Positions 25,901 through 39,179 of a DNA stretch of 64,000 nucleotides are shown here, piece after piece. The DNA is from Scylla paramamosain (Eukaryota > Arthropoda > Malacostraca > Decapoda > Portunidae). The notes under the pieces are model-generated. The model saw only the letters and a program-made list of their open reading frames with translations, did not search any database and was not told the origin of the DNA. The stretch covers positions 8,296,501 through 8,360,500 of the forward strand of contig NC_087158.1 in the NCBI RefSeq assembly GCF_035594125.1. Direction: 5' to 3'. The number at the start of each line of letters is the position of its first letter. The stretch's first letter is position 1. The translations under genes were made by a program, and so were the position numbers.

Positions 25901-25938
25901 AAAAATAAATAAATAGATAAATAAATAAATAGATAAAT
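25901..25938. repeat. (AAAT)n with AGAT variants
   Basis: AAAT repeats with AGAT interruptions replace the middle of a type B monomer. The sister copy has a related but longer AAT/AAAT tract at 44857-44918, so the microsatellite predates the 18.5-kb duplication and has since changed. Confidence 0.8.
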
Positions 25939-26830
25939 GAAATATTCAGAAACGAGTCTTTGGAGTGTTTATGAGCGTGTTAGGCAAAAACCATGGAAAA
26001 AAACCCTATAAAGGAAAACAAAACAATATTACCAAAAACGTGTCTCGCAGGTGATTTGGAGTTACTTACATACTAAAATGCTGAAACCCATGCTAAAAAA
26101 AAAAAAAAAAAAAAAAAATTATTGAGAAACAGTATAACTTTACCGAATACGTGTATTTTAAGAGTTTTGAGCTTGTTACATAGAAAGTGAGAAAATATCT
26201 ATGCAAATGTGACGAAACTAAAAGACATTAGGAGAATAGCGTATTATGGGAGTTTTGAGCTTCTTAGGTACTAAAAGCTAAAAAAGCATGAGTAGCATAT
26301 GTACATCGAGAAACAGAACATTACCAAAAACGTGTATTTTAATTGCTTTTTACTTTATTAGGTACCAAAGCGCCAAAATCCATGTAAAGCTCACTATATG
26401 GGGAAACGAAATGACATTACCAGAAACATATCGTTTGAGTGTTTTCGAACGAATTATGCACGAAAACGCAAAAAAAAAAAAAAAAAAAAATGGAAATCAC
26501 CCTATATGTGTCTTTTCAGTGTTACTGAACTTATAAAAACCAAAACGCTAAAACACATGCAAACACTTTACGGAAAATATCATTACGAAAAACCAAACTT
26601 TTTAATGTTTTTTTTCTGCTTTTTACATGGAAAAACGGAAAATGAAGGCAATGTACCTTATATGGGGAAAAGAAAGGACATTATCAGAGACGTCTTAGGT
26701 ACCAAAGCTTTTTAAATACCAAAACACTAAAACGCATGAAAAGCACTCTATATAAAGAAACAGAATAACATTACTAAAAACGTTTTATTTTGCGTAATTT
26801 ACATGGTTAGGTACCAAAACTCCAAAATGC

Positions 26831-26980
26831 ATCCAAAGCGTCTTATACAGCGAATAGAAACGACATTTCCAGAAACGTGTCTTTTGAGTATTAGTTACTA
26901 AAATTCATCCAAAGTGTCTTATATGGCGAATAGAAACGAAATTTCCAGAAACGTGTCCCTTGAGTGTTAGGCACCAAAAC
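26831..26980 (+). repeat. 76-bp local tandem duplication in copy 1
   Basis: ATCCAAAGCGTCTTATA at 26831 recurs as ATCCAAAGTGTCTTATA at 26907, each followed by a GCGAATAGAAACG element and CCAGAAACGTGTC. The sister copy near 45399 has a single version. Confidence 0.8.
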
Positions 26981-27484
26981 GCTCTAAAGCATGGAAAACA
27001 AAAAAAAAAAATGCCAAAAACGGTTTTTGAGTGTTTTTGAGCTACTCCTGTACTCTTTATGGAGAAGGAGAATAACGTACGAAAGAAGCTGAAGCAATTT
27101 TCAGCTTCTTTTGTTCAAAAACGCAAAAAAATGCATGGAAAGTATCCAATATAGGAAAACGAAAAGACATTAAGATAATTGTGCATTTTAAGTGTATTTG
27201 AAATTCTTAGGTACTAAAACTCTAAAGGGTATGAATAGTATTCTATATGTAGAATAAGAACATGACGAAAAATATATATTTCGAGTATTTTCACAATATT
27301 AGGTACCAAAACATCGAAAAAAAGCATATGGAGAAACAAAGCTACATTACCAGAAAAAATGTCTTTTCAGTATTTTTTTTTTTTTTTTTTAGGCCTCAAA
27401 ACGCTAAAATACATCGAAAGCACCCTATATTGGGACACAAAAGAACATTATAAGAAACGCGTATTATAAGTATTCCTCAGCTTA

Positions 27485-27785
27485 ACAATCTCAGCAACAC
27501 AATATACGTTTCTTGTAATATCGTTTCATTTCTTAAATTCGGTACTTTCCATGCATTTTGCTATTTTAGTACCTAACAAGCTCAAAACTGAAAATTCCCC
27601 TTTTTCGTTAATGTTATCTTGTTTCTCTTTAAACGGCGTTCTGTAGGCTTTTTAGCGGTTTGGTGAGTAAGTAAGAAGCTTAAAAACACAAAACACTCAA
27701 AATGCACTTTTTTTTTTGTAATGTTCTTTTATATCCCAGTATAGGGTGCTTTCTATGTATTTTACCGTTTTAGGGCTTAAAACAT
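27485..27785 (-). repeat. Reverse-oriented satellite patch (copy 1)
   Basis: The plus strand reads complement-orientation monomers such as TTAGTACCTAACAAGCTC and GTTAATGTTA, between forward monomers. The same patch is present at 46012-46310 in copy 2, so this inversion happened before the 18.5-kb duplication. Confidence 0.82.
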
Positions 27786-27967
27786 GAAAAAAAAAATGAA
27801 ATATATGAATAACAGTTTATATGAAAAAAAAGAGGAACATTCCCAAAACCGTCTATTTTGAGTGATTTTTACATTATTAATTATCAAAACGCTTAAGTGC
27901 ATGCGAAGCACCCAACATGGGGAAAGAAAACCACATTGCGAGAAACGTGCATTCTTAATGTTTTTGA

Positions 27968-28085
27968 GATTTTTGGCGTTTTGGTACGAAACGCTGTGAA
28001 ATTACTCAAAATACACGCCTTTATTAATTTTTTTTTTCTACAAACATGTTATTCATGTCTTTTAGCGTTTTCGTACCTAAAAAGA
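27968..28085 (-). repeat. Second reverse-oriented patch (copy 1)
   Basis: GGCGTTTTGGTACGAAACGC begins a stretch of complement orientation that ends near TTTTCGTACCTAAAAAG. It is matched by 46505-46615 in copy 2. Confidence 0.78.
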
Positions 28086-28474
28086 TAATTTTTTCTCTAT
28101 ATTTAGAAAGAGAGCAACATTATTATAAACGTTTATTTTGATTGTTAGGTTCCAATACGCCAAGATAAATACAAATTATTTTACATAGTGAAAAAAAAAA
28201 AAACAATAATAATAATGACTAGAAAGGTGCCGTTTCATTGTTTTTCATCGTTTTAGGCACAAAAATGTTATAAAGCATGGAAATCACCCTACATGTGAAT
28301 AGAATGCAAAACAACATTGCCGAAAAAGTGTCTTTGGAGTGTTTAGGAGCTTTTTACGTACCAAAACGTTAAAAAGCATGCAAAACTTAACTATAATCAA
28401 AAATGTGTATTTTGAGTCTTTCATAGCTTCCTAAGGAACAGAAACATGAAAATGCATGAAAAGTACTTTATATG

Positions 28475-28757
<283 letters not shown>

Positions 28758-29415
28758 AGAAACGTATATTTTGCGTGTTTTTGAGCGTGTTAAGCACCAA
28801 AACGCCAATAAGCATGGAAAGCATTCTATAAGGGAACACAAATCAACATTAAGAAAAACGTGCCTTTTGTGTGTTTTTAAGTTTCTTAATCACAAACACA
28901 CTCAAACACATGCAAAACATTCCTTATGAATAAATAGAATGACTACAAAAATCATGGATTTTCAGTGTTTTTTTTACTTTTTACATAGAATAAGGCCAAA
29001 ATACATACAAAATACTCTGTATTGGGAAATAACACGATATTACAAGAAACGTGTATAATGAATCCTTGTCAGAAGCATTCTTCGGTCCCAAAACCCTACA
29101 ACTCATTAAAAAGCAGTCTTTATGGAGAAACAGATAAACATTACGAAAACGTGTGTTTTGAGTTTTTTTTTTCGCCTTGTTCAGTAAAAACAGAGCGTCA
29201 AAATGCATAAAAAACAACTGATATGAAGAAACAGAACAATGTTACGTGTATTGTAAGTGTTTGAACTCGTTAGGTACCAAAACGGAAAAATCCACGCAAA
29301 CCAATGTAGATGGGAAAACTAAAACACTTTAAGAGAAAAGTGAAAAATGAGTGTTTCTGAGCTTCTTATGTATCAAAACGCAAAAATGCGTAAAAATTCT
29401 CTATATGAAAAAAAA

Positions 29416-29549
<134 letters not shown>

Positions 29550-30791
29550 AAAACGTGTATTTTGTATGTTTTTCACATTGTTAAGCACCAGAAGGATAAA
29601 ATGTATGAGAAGAAATATATATATATAGAGAAACGAAGTGACATTACCAAAACGGTAAAAATCATGGAAAGTATCATATTTTGGAACAAAAAAAAAAAAA
29701 AAAATTACCCCCCCAAATCTTTTAAGTGTTTTAGTGTTTTTTTACGCACCCATTATGGAGAAAAAAAATCTCATTTGCAGTGTTTTTTATCTTGTTAGTC
29801 AAAGAAACGAGAAAATGCATGTAAAGTAACCTATATGGTGAACAAAACGATATTTTTAAGGAATATATGTTACGAATGTTATTGATTTTCCTAAATGACA
29901 AAAAGCTCAATACCACTCTCTATAATTAGAAACATAAAAACATTACCAAAAACTTCTGTTATTCACATTATGTACAAAAAACGCGAAAATTAATAAAAAG
30001 TATCCTATATGGAATAACGAAAAGACTTTACGAGAAAAGTGTATTATGAGTTTGTTTGTTTGTTTTTTTAGCTCCTGAGGCTACAAAACGCAAAAGCACT
30101 TCAATAGCACAACATTAGCAAAAAGGAGCATTTTTTTTTTTTTTACATTTTTAGGTACCAAATTTACAAAATGTATGCAAAGCACCCTATATGGGGAAAA
30201 TAAACGACATTTCCATAAACGTGTCTGTTGAGTATTTATGAGCGTGTTATACAAGAAAACACTAAAATGCAGGGAAATCACTCTATAAAGGAACACCAAA
30301 TAACATTACGAAAAACATGTTTTTTGAGTGTTTTGAGCTTCTTACGTACCAAAGCGGTAAAACGCATGGAAACACCCTTTATGAAGAAAGAATAACATTA
30401 CTAAAAACAAGTATTTTGAGTATTTTTAAGCATGTTACGTATAAAAACGACAAAATGCATGAAAGGTAACCTATATTGGGTAACGAATCAATATTACAAG
30501 AAGTGCATATTTAGTGCTTTTGAGTTTCTTAGGTGCCAAAACGCTAAAGCGCATGAATACCACTCTCTATGGAAGAGAGAACGTTATAAAAAAAAAAAAA
30601 AAGTGTATTCTGAGTTCTTATTATCATTATTTTAAGTTTTTCTCATTCTTAGGTACCAAAACGCCAAAATGCATCCAGTGTACCCTCTGTGGTGTAGTGA
30701 AACTTCATTTCCAGAAACATGCCTTCTTAATGTCTTTTGGAGCGTGTTCGGCACGAAAGCACTAAAAATCATTGAAAACACTCTCTAAAAA

Positions 30792-30799
30792 AAATAATA

Positions 30800-30833
<34 letters not shown>

Positions 30834-30834
30834 T
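30792..30834. repeat. (AAT)n microsatellite
   Basis: About twelve AAT repeats lie inside a type C monomer. The whole segment 30601-31080, including this tract, is missing from copy 2, where an (AT)n array stands instead. Confidence 0.9.
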
Positions 30835-33800
30835 ACCTACAACGTGCCTTTTGACATGTCTTTTTAAGCTGCTTACGTACCAAAACGCTAAAACGCATGG
30901 AAAACATGCTTTAAAGAGAAACGCACTAACGTTTTCAGAAACGTGTATTTTTAGTGTTTATGAGCTTCTTACGTAAAAAAATGCCAAAATGTTTTTGTTT
31001 CCCACATCGGGAAACAAAAGAACATTAAGCGAGACGTGTATTTTGAGATATTTTTAGCTTCTTAGGGAAGAAAACGCTAAAACGAATTAATAGCACTCTA
31101 TATGGAAAAACTAAAAAAAAAAAAAAATACAAAAATGTGTACTTTGAGTGTTTTGTTCACATTCTTAGAAAGCAAAACGCCAAAATACATGTAAAGCACT
31201 CTCTGTGTTGAAATGAAACCACATTACAAGAAACGTATCTTATGAGTGTTTTTTTACATGTTAAACAACAAAAGTACTCTATATCGGAAAACATAACATT
31301 ACCAAATATTTTCCTTTTCAGTGTTTTGAAGTGCTTACCTACAAAAAAAGCTTAAACTATTTAAAATACCCATAGTTGAGACACAAAGTAACATCACAAA
31401 AATTTTGAGTGTTTTTCAACTTATGTACATAAACGCAAAAATGCATGCGTAGTACCCTATATAAGTAAACAAAAGGACATTACTAGAAACGTGTATTAGG
31501 GGTATTTTTGAGCTTGTTAGGTACTAAAAACACAAAAACGCGTTGGATAGCACTCCATATGGACAAACTGAATAACATTATCCAAAACGTGTATTTTGGG
31601 TGTTTTTTTTTTTTTACATTGTTAAGGTACCAAAACGGTTAAATGCATGCAAAGCACTCTATTTAAGGAAACGAACCGAAATTACTAGAAACTTGTCCTT
31701 TTAGGGTTTTGAGCGTTTTAGGCACTAAAACGCTAAAATGCATGGAAAGCACCCTATTTTCAATACCAAACAACATTACCAAAAAATTGTCTTGTGTGTT
31801 TTCGGGCTTCTTACGTAGCAAAACTCTAAAATTCATGCAAAACACCCATTATTTTGAAACACAGTAACATTACCAAAAAAAAAAAGTGTATTGTGAATTT
31901 AGTTAGAGAAACGGGAAAATGCATGAAATGTAACTTATATGGTGAAACATAACGAGAAACGGGTATTATGAATGTTATTGACCTCCTTAAGTAACAAAAC
32001 GCTCAATAACATTCTATATGCCGAAAAATAAGAACACTATCAAAAACGTGTTATGAGTGTTTTTCATAGTGTTATGTACGAAAATGCGTAAATTCATGCA
32101 AAATATCCTATATTTAATAACGGAAAGATATTACAAGAATAGTGTGTTATGAGTGTAGTGATATTTCCAGATACATATCTTTGGAGTATTTATAAGCATA
32201 TTATGCACCAAAACGCAAAAATGTATAGAAATCATCCTATATGGGAATACCAAACAACATAAAACAAAAAAAAATGTATATGTTGTGTTTCAGCACGGAA
32301 AACTTCTTTTTTTCTATATGAAGAAAGAATAATATTACAAAAAAACAAGTATTTAGAGTGTTTCTTTAACTTATTACCCATAAAAACGACAAAATATATG
32401 GAAAGTACCCTATACTGGGTTCCAAAACAACATCACTAGGAATGGGTATTATGGGTGCTTATTCATCTTCTTACGTACCAAAACGCTAATACGCATGAAT
32501 AGCATTTTATATGGAAAAGGGAACAACATTATCAAAAACATGTATTTTGAGTTTTTTTTTCACTTTCTTAAGTTTAAAAACGCCAAAATTCATGTTAATC
32601 ACCCTTTATTCGGATTTGAAAATCCATTTCCAGGAATGTCTTTTGAGTGTCTTTTGGTGCTTGTTAGGCACGAAAACACTAAAACGCATGGAAAACACCT
32701 TATATGAAAAAAAAAATAAATACCAACAACGAGTCTCTTGAAAATTTTTTTTAGCTACTTACATATCAAAAAGCTACACGACATAGAAAAACAATATAGA
32801 GAAAAACAATATAAAAAAAAGTGTATTTCTAACGTTTTTAAACTTGTTACGTACAAAACCGCAAATATGTATTGAAAGCACACAACATCGGTAAACAATA
32901 GAACATTACAAAAGACGCATATTTTGAATGTTTTTGAGCTTCTTAGTCACCAAAACGCGAAATGCATGAATGGAAAAACAAAACATTACAAAAAAAATGA
33001 GTATTTTGTGTGTTTTCACAATGTTAGACATCAAAATGCCAAAATGTACGCAAAGCAACCTCAACGGTGAAATTAATCGAATTTTCAAGAAACGGATCAT
33101 ATGAGTGTTTTTCTCCATGTTTGACAACAAAACGCTGAAAAGCATCGAAATCACTCTATATATGAAAACGAAACATTACCAAAAAAAAGTTCCCTTTGCG
33201 TGTATTTGAAGTACCTACCAAAGTGCTTATACTTATGCCAAACCCCCTTTATTCAGACACAGGGTAACATTACTAAAAACAAGTATTATGAGTGTTTTTA
33301 AGCTTGTCACATAAATAAACGCCAAAATGCATGCAAAGTCCCATATATGGGAATAAGTAAGGACATTACGAAAAACGTTTATAAGGAGTGTTTTTTTTTT
33401 TTACATTTTAGGTACCAAAAAACGCGAAAACGCGTTAAATAGCACGATATGGAGAAGAAAAAAAAATTGAGTGTATTGAGGTATTTGAGTGTACTAAAAC
33501 GGCAAAATGCATACATACAATGCACCCTGTATTGGGAAGCGAGACGATGATATTACAAGAAATGAGTGCTTCTGATGTTCTACGGTCCCAAAGCTCTAAA
33601 ATGCATTAAAAGCATTCCATACGGAGAAACAGATCAACATTTCGAAAAAAAGTATTTTGAGTGTTTTACACTTGTTAAGTAACAAAACGTCAAAATGCAA
33701 ACAAATCAAGTGATCCGAAGAAATAGAACAATGTTACGAAATGCGTGTATTGTGTGATTGAACTGGTTAGATACCAAAACGCCAAAATGCATGTACATCG

Positions 33801-35263
33801 GGAATCTAAAAGACGTTATGAGAAAAGTGTATAATGAGTGTTTCTAGACTTCTTTTTGTATCAAAACACAAAAACGGGTGAAAATACTCTGTATAGAAAA
33901 AAAAATGAACATTAAAATAAAACGTTTATTTTTTGTTTTTCATATTGTTTGGTACCAAATCGGTAAAATGCATGCGAAGCAATCTACATAAGAAAACGAA
34001 GTGACATTACCAGAAACACGTCGTTTTAGACTTTTTGAGTGTTTTATTCCCCAAAACGTTGAAAGACATGGAAAACACTATATTTTCGAATTCAAAACAA
34101 ATTTACGAAAAAGGAGTCTTTTGTGTGTTTTTTGAGCTTTTTTTAAGTACCAAAATGCTAAAACTCATTCAAAACTCCTTTTATGGAAAAACAAAGCAAC
34201 ATTACCAAAAACAAGTATTTTCAGTGTTTTTGAGCTTGTTAGGCAAAGAAACGGGAAAATGCATGTAAAGTACCCTATATAGTGAAACAAAACGATATTT
34301 TCAGGAACGTGTCTTATAAATGTTGTTGACCTAAGTAACAAAACACCCAAGAGCACTCTATATGTAGAAATAGAAAAAGAAAACATTACCAAAAACGTGT
34401 GTTAAGAGTATTATTCACATTGTTATATACAAAAAAACGGGAAAATTCATGCAAAGTATCCTATTTGGAAAAACGAAAAGACGTTACGAGAAAAGTGTAT
34501 TATGAGTGTTTTTGAGCTTCTGATGGAACAAAGAAACAAAAACGCTTTAATACCACTATATGTGGAGAAACAGAACATTACCAAAAAGGATTATTTATTT
34601 TTTTTTTTTTTTACCTTCTTAGGTACCAAAATGACAAAATGTATGCAAAGCACCTTATATGGGGAAAAGAAACGATATTTCCATAAACGTGTCTTTTGAG
34701 TGTTTATGAGCATGTAAAACACCCTCTATGGTAAAACGAAACGACTTTTCATAATCATGTCTTTTCAGTGCCTATGGTTGAAAAACATTGAAAGTAATCT
34801 ATATGGGAAAAATAAACATTACCAAAAACGTCTCTTTTCATTGCTTTGAAGTAGGTTACGTACCGAGACGCTCAAATGCATGCAAAACACTCTTTATGGA
34901 GACACATAATAACTTACCAAAACACAAGTATTTTTTTTATATTTTTGGGCTTGTTACGTGCAAAAAAAAAAACGCCAAAATGCAGAAAAAAATACGCTAT
35001 ATGAGAAAACGAAAGGATATTACGAGAAACGTGTATTTGGAATGTTCTTGAGCATCTTAATAGCACTCTATGGAGAAACAGAAAATCATAAAAAAAAACG
35101 TGTATTTTGAGTTTTTTTTTTTTTTTTACTTATTTTCGGTACCAAAACGCCAAAAATCCATGCAAAGTTTCATATATCGTAAAACTAAAAGGCATTACAA
35201 GAAACGTAATTTTTGAGTGTTCTCTGCATGTTAGACAACAAAACGAAAAAAAATGCATAAAAA

Positions 35264-35352
35264 GCGTTTTAGTACTTAAGAAGCTCAAAAAAATAAATAA
35301 TACACGTTTTTAATAGTTTCTTTTTATTTTCCCCTATTGTGTTTTCCCATTT
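35264..35352 (-). repeat. ~88-bp inverted satellite insert in copy 1
   Basis: GCGTTTTAGTACTTAAGAAG starts a short complement-orientation stretch that ends near GAATATGGGAAAAC. Copy 2 at about 54268-54300 reads straight through as CATGAAAAGCACTCTATATGG. The patch arose after the copies separated, or was lost from copy 2. Confidence 0.7.
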
Positions 35353-38300
35353 AGAATATGGGAAAACAAAAAACGTGTCTTTTGGGTGTTTTTTAGCTAC
35401 TTACGTACAAAAACGGAAAAAAAACATGCATAACACTCTTTTTGGAGTAAAAACAGTAACATTACCAAAAAGAAAAAAAAAATACGTATTTGCGATTATG
35501 TACAAAAATGTAAAAAAAGATGCAAATTCCACAATAAGGGGAAATAAAAAGAAACTATTAAAAACGTATTATCTATTTATTTTTTTTTTTACTTCTTAAG
35601 TACTAAAACGCTAAGAAGCATGAATAGGTCTCTATATAGAAAAACAGATTACCAAAAATATGCATTTCGAGTGTATTTCACATTGTTAGGTGACATAACG
35701 CCAAAATTCATGCAAAGCACCCTATATAAGGAAACAAAAATACATTACGAAAAACGAGTATTATAAGTATTTTTGAGCTTCTTGATTATCAAGACCCTGA
35801 AACTCGTAAATAGCACTATATCAAGAAACGGAAAAACATTACGAAAAAAAAAAAACTTGTATTTTGAGTGAATTTCACATTGTTAGTTACTATATCGCTA
35901 AAATGCATGCAATTTACCCTATATTGGAGAACAGAAAGTGATTAAGAAAGTCGTATATAATGAGTGTTTTTTTTCAGTTTCTTCGTTACTAAAAAGCTAA
36001 AAGACATGAATATATAGAGAAACATAACAATATTAACAAAAACGTGTGTTTTGAGTGTACTTCAAATTGTAAGGTGCCATAACGACAAAATGCATGCAAA
36101 GCACCCTATATGGGAAAAAGAAACGATATTTCCATAAACGTGTCTTTTGAAATTTTATTAGCGTGCTAGGAACCAAAACTCTAAAAAGCATAGAAAGCAC
36201 TCTATACGGTAAAAGAAAACATGACGAAACACGTGACTTTTAAGAGTTTTTTTTTCTAGCAATTTACGTACAAAAGCCCTAAAACACATGCAAAATGCCT
36301 TTTATGGAGAAAGATAATAAAAAATGTAAAACAAATATTTTGAATGTTTTTGAGCTTTTTTACGTACAAAAGCAACGCATGGAAAGTAAACTATACTGGA
36401 AAACGAAAGGACATTACGAAAAAGGTATTGAGTGTTTTTTTTTTTTTATCTTAGCTACCAAAACTCATGAATATCACTCAATATGGAGAAACAGAACATT
36501 ACCAAAAACGTGTATCTTAAGTGTATTTCACATTGCTTGGTAGCAAAACACAAAAATGCCTGTGAATCTGTTTCATTTGGGAAAACGAAATGAAATTACT
36601 AGAAACGTATCTTTTGATTTTTTTTTTTTTAAGTGTTTGGCACTAAAACGTTAAAAAAAAAAAAAAAAAAATTGACATCATCCTGTACGGGAATAGAAAA
36701 CTACCAAAAGCTTTTTTTTTTTTTTTTTGAGTGATTTTGATCTCTTACCGTACCAAAACCCTAAAAAGCTTGCAAAGCACATTTTATGCAGAAACAGAAT
36801 AACAATGCCAGAAAAAAAAAAAATGAGTGTTTTTGAACTTCTCACGTAATGTATGCAAAGTACCCTACATGAGGACACAAAGAAATATTTCGAAAGCGTA
36901 TATTATGAGTGTGCTTGAGCTTTTTGTGTATCATATCACTAAAATGCATGAAAAAGAATTCTATATATAGGAAAACATTACCAAAAACGTGTAATTTGAA
37001 TGTATTTTACATTGGTAGGTACTTAAACTTGAAAAAGACTCCAAACAGAAAAATAAATAAATAAATAAGTAAATAAAAAACCCTCTTCCAGAAGAAACAC
37101 AATAACATGATAAAAAACAAGTATTTAGCGTGTATTTGAGTGTCCAAAAACACCAAAAATGGATTGAGAGTATATTTCAAAACAAAAGGACTTTACGAGA
37201 AACATGTAATAAGAGTGTTTTTGAGCTTCTTAGGTACAAATACGCTAAAACTTATGAATAGCATTCTATACGGAGAAACAGAACAACATTAACAAAAAGC
37301 GTATATTTCTAATGTCTATTACATAAGTACTATAACTTGAAAATGCCTGTAAAGCCTCTCTACGGGGAAATGAAACGAGATTACCAAAAACGTGTCTTTT
37401 ATTTATTTATTTTTTTTCATTGCCTCTTATGCACTAAAACGTTAAACAGCATGGAAATCAATCTTTATGAGAAAAAAAATCATCTTACGTAATAGAACGC
37501 TAAAACGTATTGAAAACACCATTTATGGAAAAATTTTACGATAAAAGAAGGTTTTTAAGCGTTTTTGAGCTTGTTACATAGAAAAATGACAAAATGCACA
37601 CAAAGTACTCTATGAAGAGAAACGCAAAGACATTACGAGAAACTTGTATTTTTTTTATATTTTTACGTTCTTAGGTACCAAAAACAACATAATAACTGTT
37701 AATATCACTGCATGTGGGGAAACAGAACAACATTAACAAAAATGTGCATTTTGAGTGTTTTTACTTAAAACGCTAAATGCCTGAAAAGCCTTTGACATAA
37801 GGAAACGAAACGACCTTACAAGAAACATGTTTTTTAAATGTGTTAGAACGTGTTAGGCACCAAAGCGTTAAAAAAAGCATTGATTTATCCTCTATGGAAA
37901 TACAAAAAAAGCAAAAAACGCGTACATTGAATGTTTTTTAACTTCTCACGTACTAAAATGTTAAAACGCATGCAAAATATACGCTATGTAGAAACAGAAT
38001 AATATTAACAAAAATAAGAATTTTTTTTTCAGCTTGGTACGTAGAAAATACAACAATGCATGCAAAGTACCCTTGATGCGGAAAAGAACACACAATACGA
38101 TAATCGTGTATTATGTGGGTTTTTGAGCTTCTTATTTTCCAAAACGTTAAAATACATGAATAGCACTCTATAAGGAGAAAAATAATAACATTACCAAAAA
38201 CGTATATTTTAAGAGTAATTCACAGTAAGGTACCAAAACGCCAAAATGCATGCTATGCACCCTATACGGGAAAAGGAAATGAAATTTTGAAAATCGTGTC

Positions 38301-39148
38301 TCTTGAGTGTTTGTGAGTGTGCTCGGCACCAAAACACACACACAAAAAAAAAAAAAAAGCATTTAAAACATCTTATCTGAGAATAGAAAACAGCATCACC
38401 AAATATGTGTCACGAGTATTTTCAACTGCATATGTACAAAAACGCTAAAACGACTGCAAAACGCTCTTTATAGATAAAAAGAATAACATTACCAAAAAGA
38501 AGTATTTTCAGTGTTTTTTTTTCAATATGTTACGTATAAAAGCGCCAAAAATGCATGCAAGCATGAACAGAGGAAAGGTCACCATGAGAGACATGTATTG
38601 TTTTTTTTTTTTTTTTTATGTACCTAAACAGTAAGCCGCATGAACAGCACTCTATATAGAAAACAAGAACATTACAAAAAAAAAAAGATAAAAGGATATT
38701 TTGAGTGTATTTCTAATTATTAAGTACCAAAACACCAAAATACATGTAAAACAACCTATTTGATGATAAAAAAGACATATCCAGAAACTAGTCTTTTCAT
38801 TGTTTATGAGCGTTTTAGGCAAAAAGCATGAAAAGAATCATATATTAGAAAGAAAACAATATTACCAAAAACGTGCGTTTTCAGTGATTTGGAGCTACTT
38901 ATGTACTAAATCGCTAAAACCCATGCGAAAACAAAAATATAGACTAACAGTATATTTTTACAAGAAACGTGTATTTTGAATGTTTTTGAGCTTGTAAGGT
39001 AGAAAAATGGCAAAATGCATGCAAAATATTCTATATGGGGAAACGAAAAGACATTGTGAAAATAGTGAATTATGAGAGATTTTCAGCTTCGGTACATGCC
39101 TTTTTTAAAGAAAGAGAATATCTTCACGAAAAAACAAGAGCTTTTAAT

Positions 39149-39179
39149 GTGTTTGTTTGTTTGTTTGTTTGTTTGTTTT
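39149..39179. repeat. (TTTG)n microsatellite
   Basis: About seven TTTG repeats lie inside a monomer. The corresponding place in copy 1 (near 16385) and copy 3 (near 57885) has only short T-rich sequence. Confidence 0.88.
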
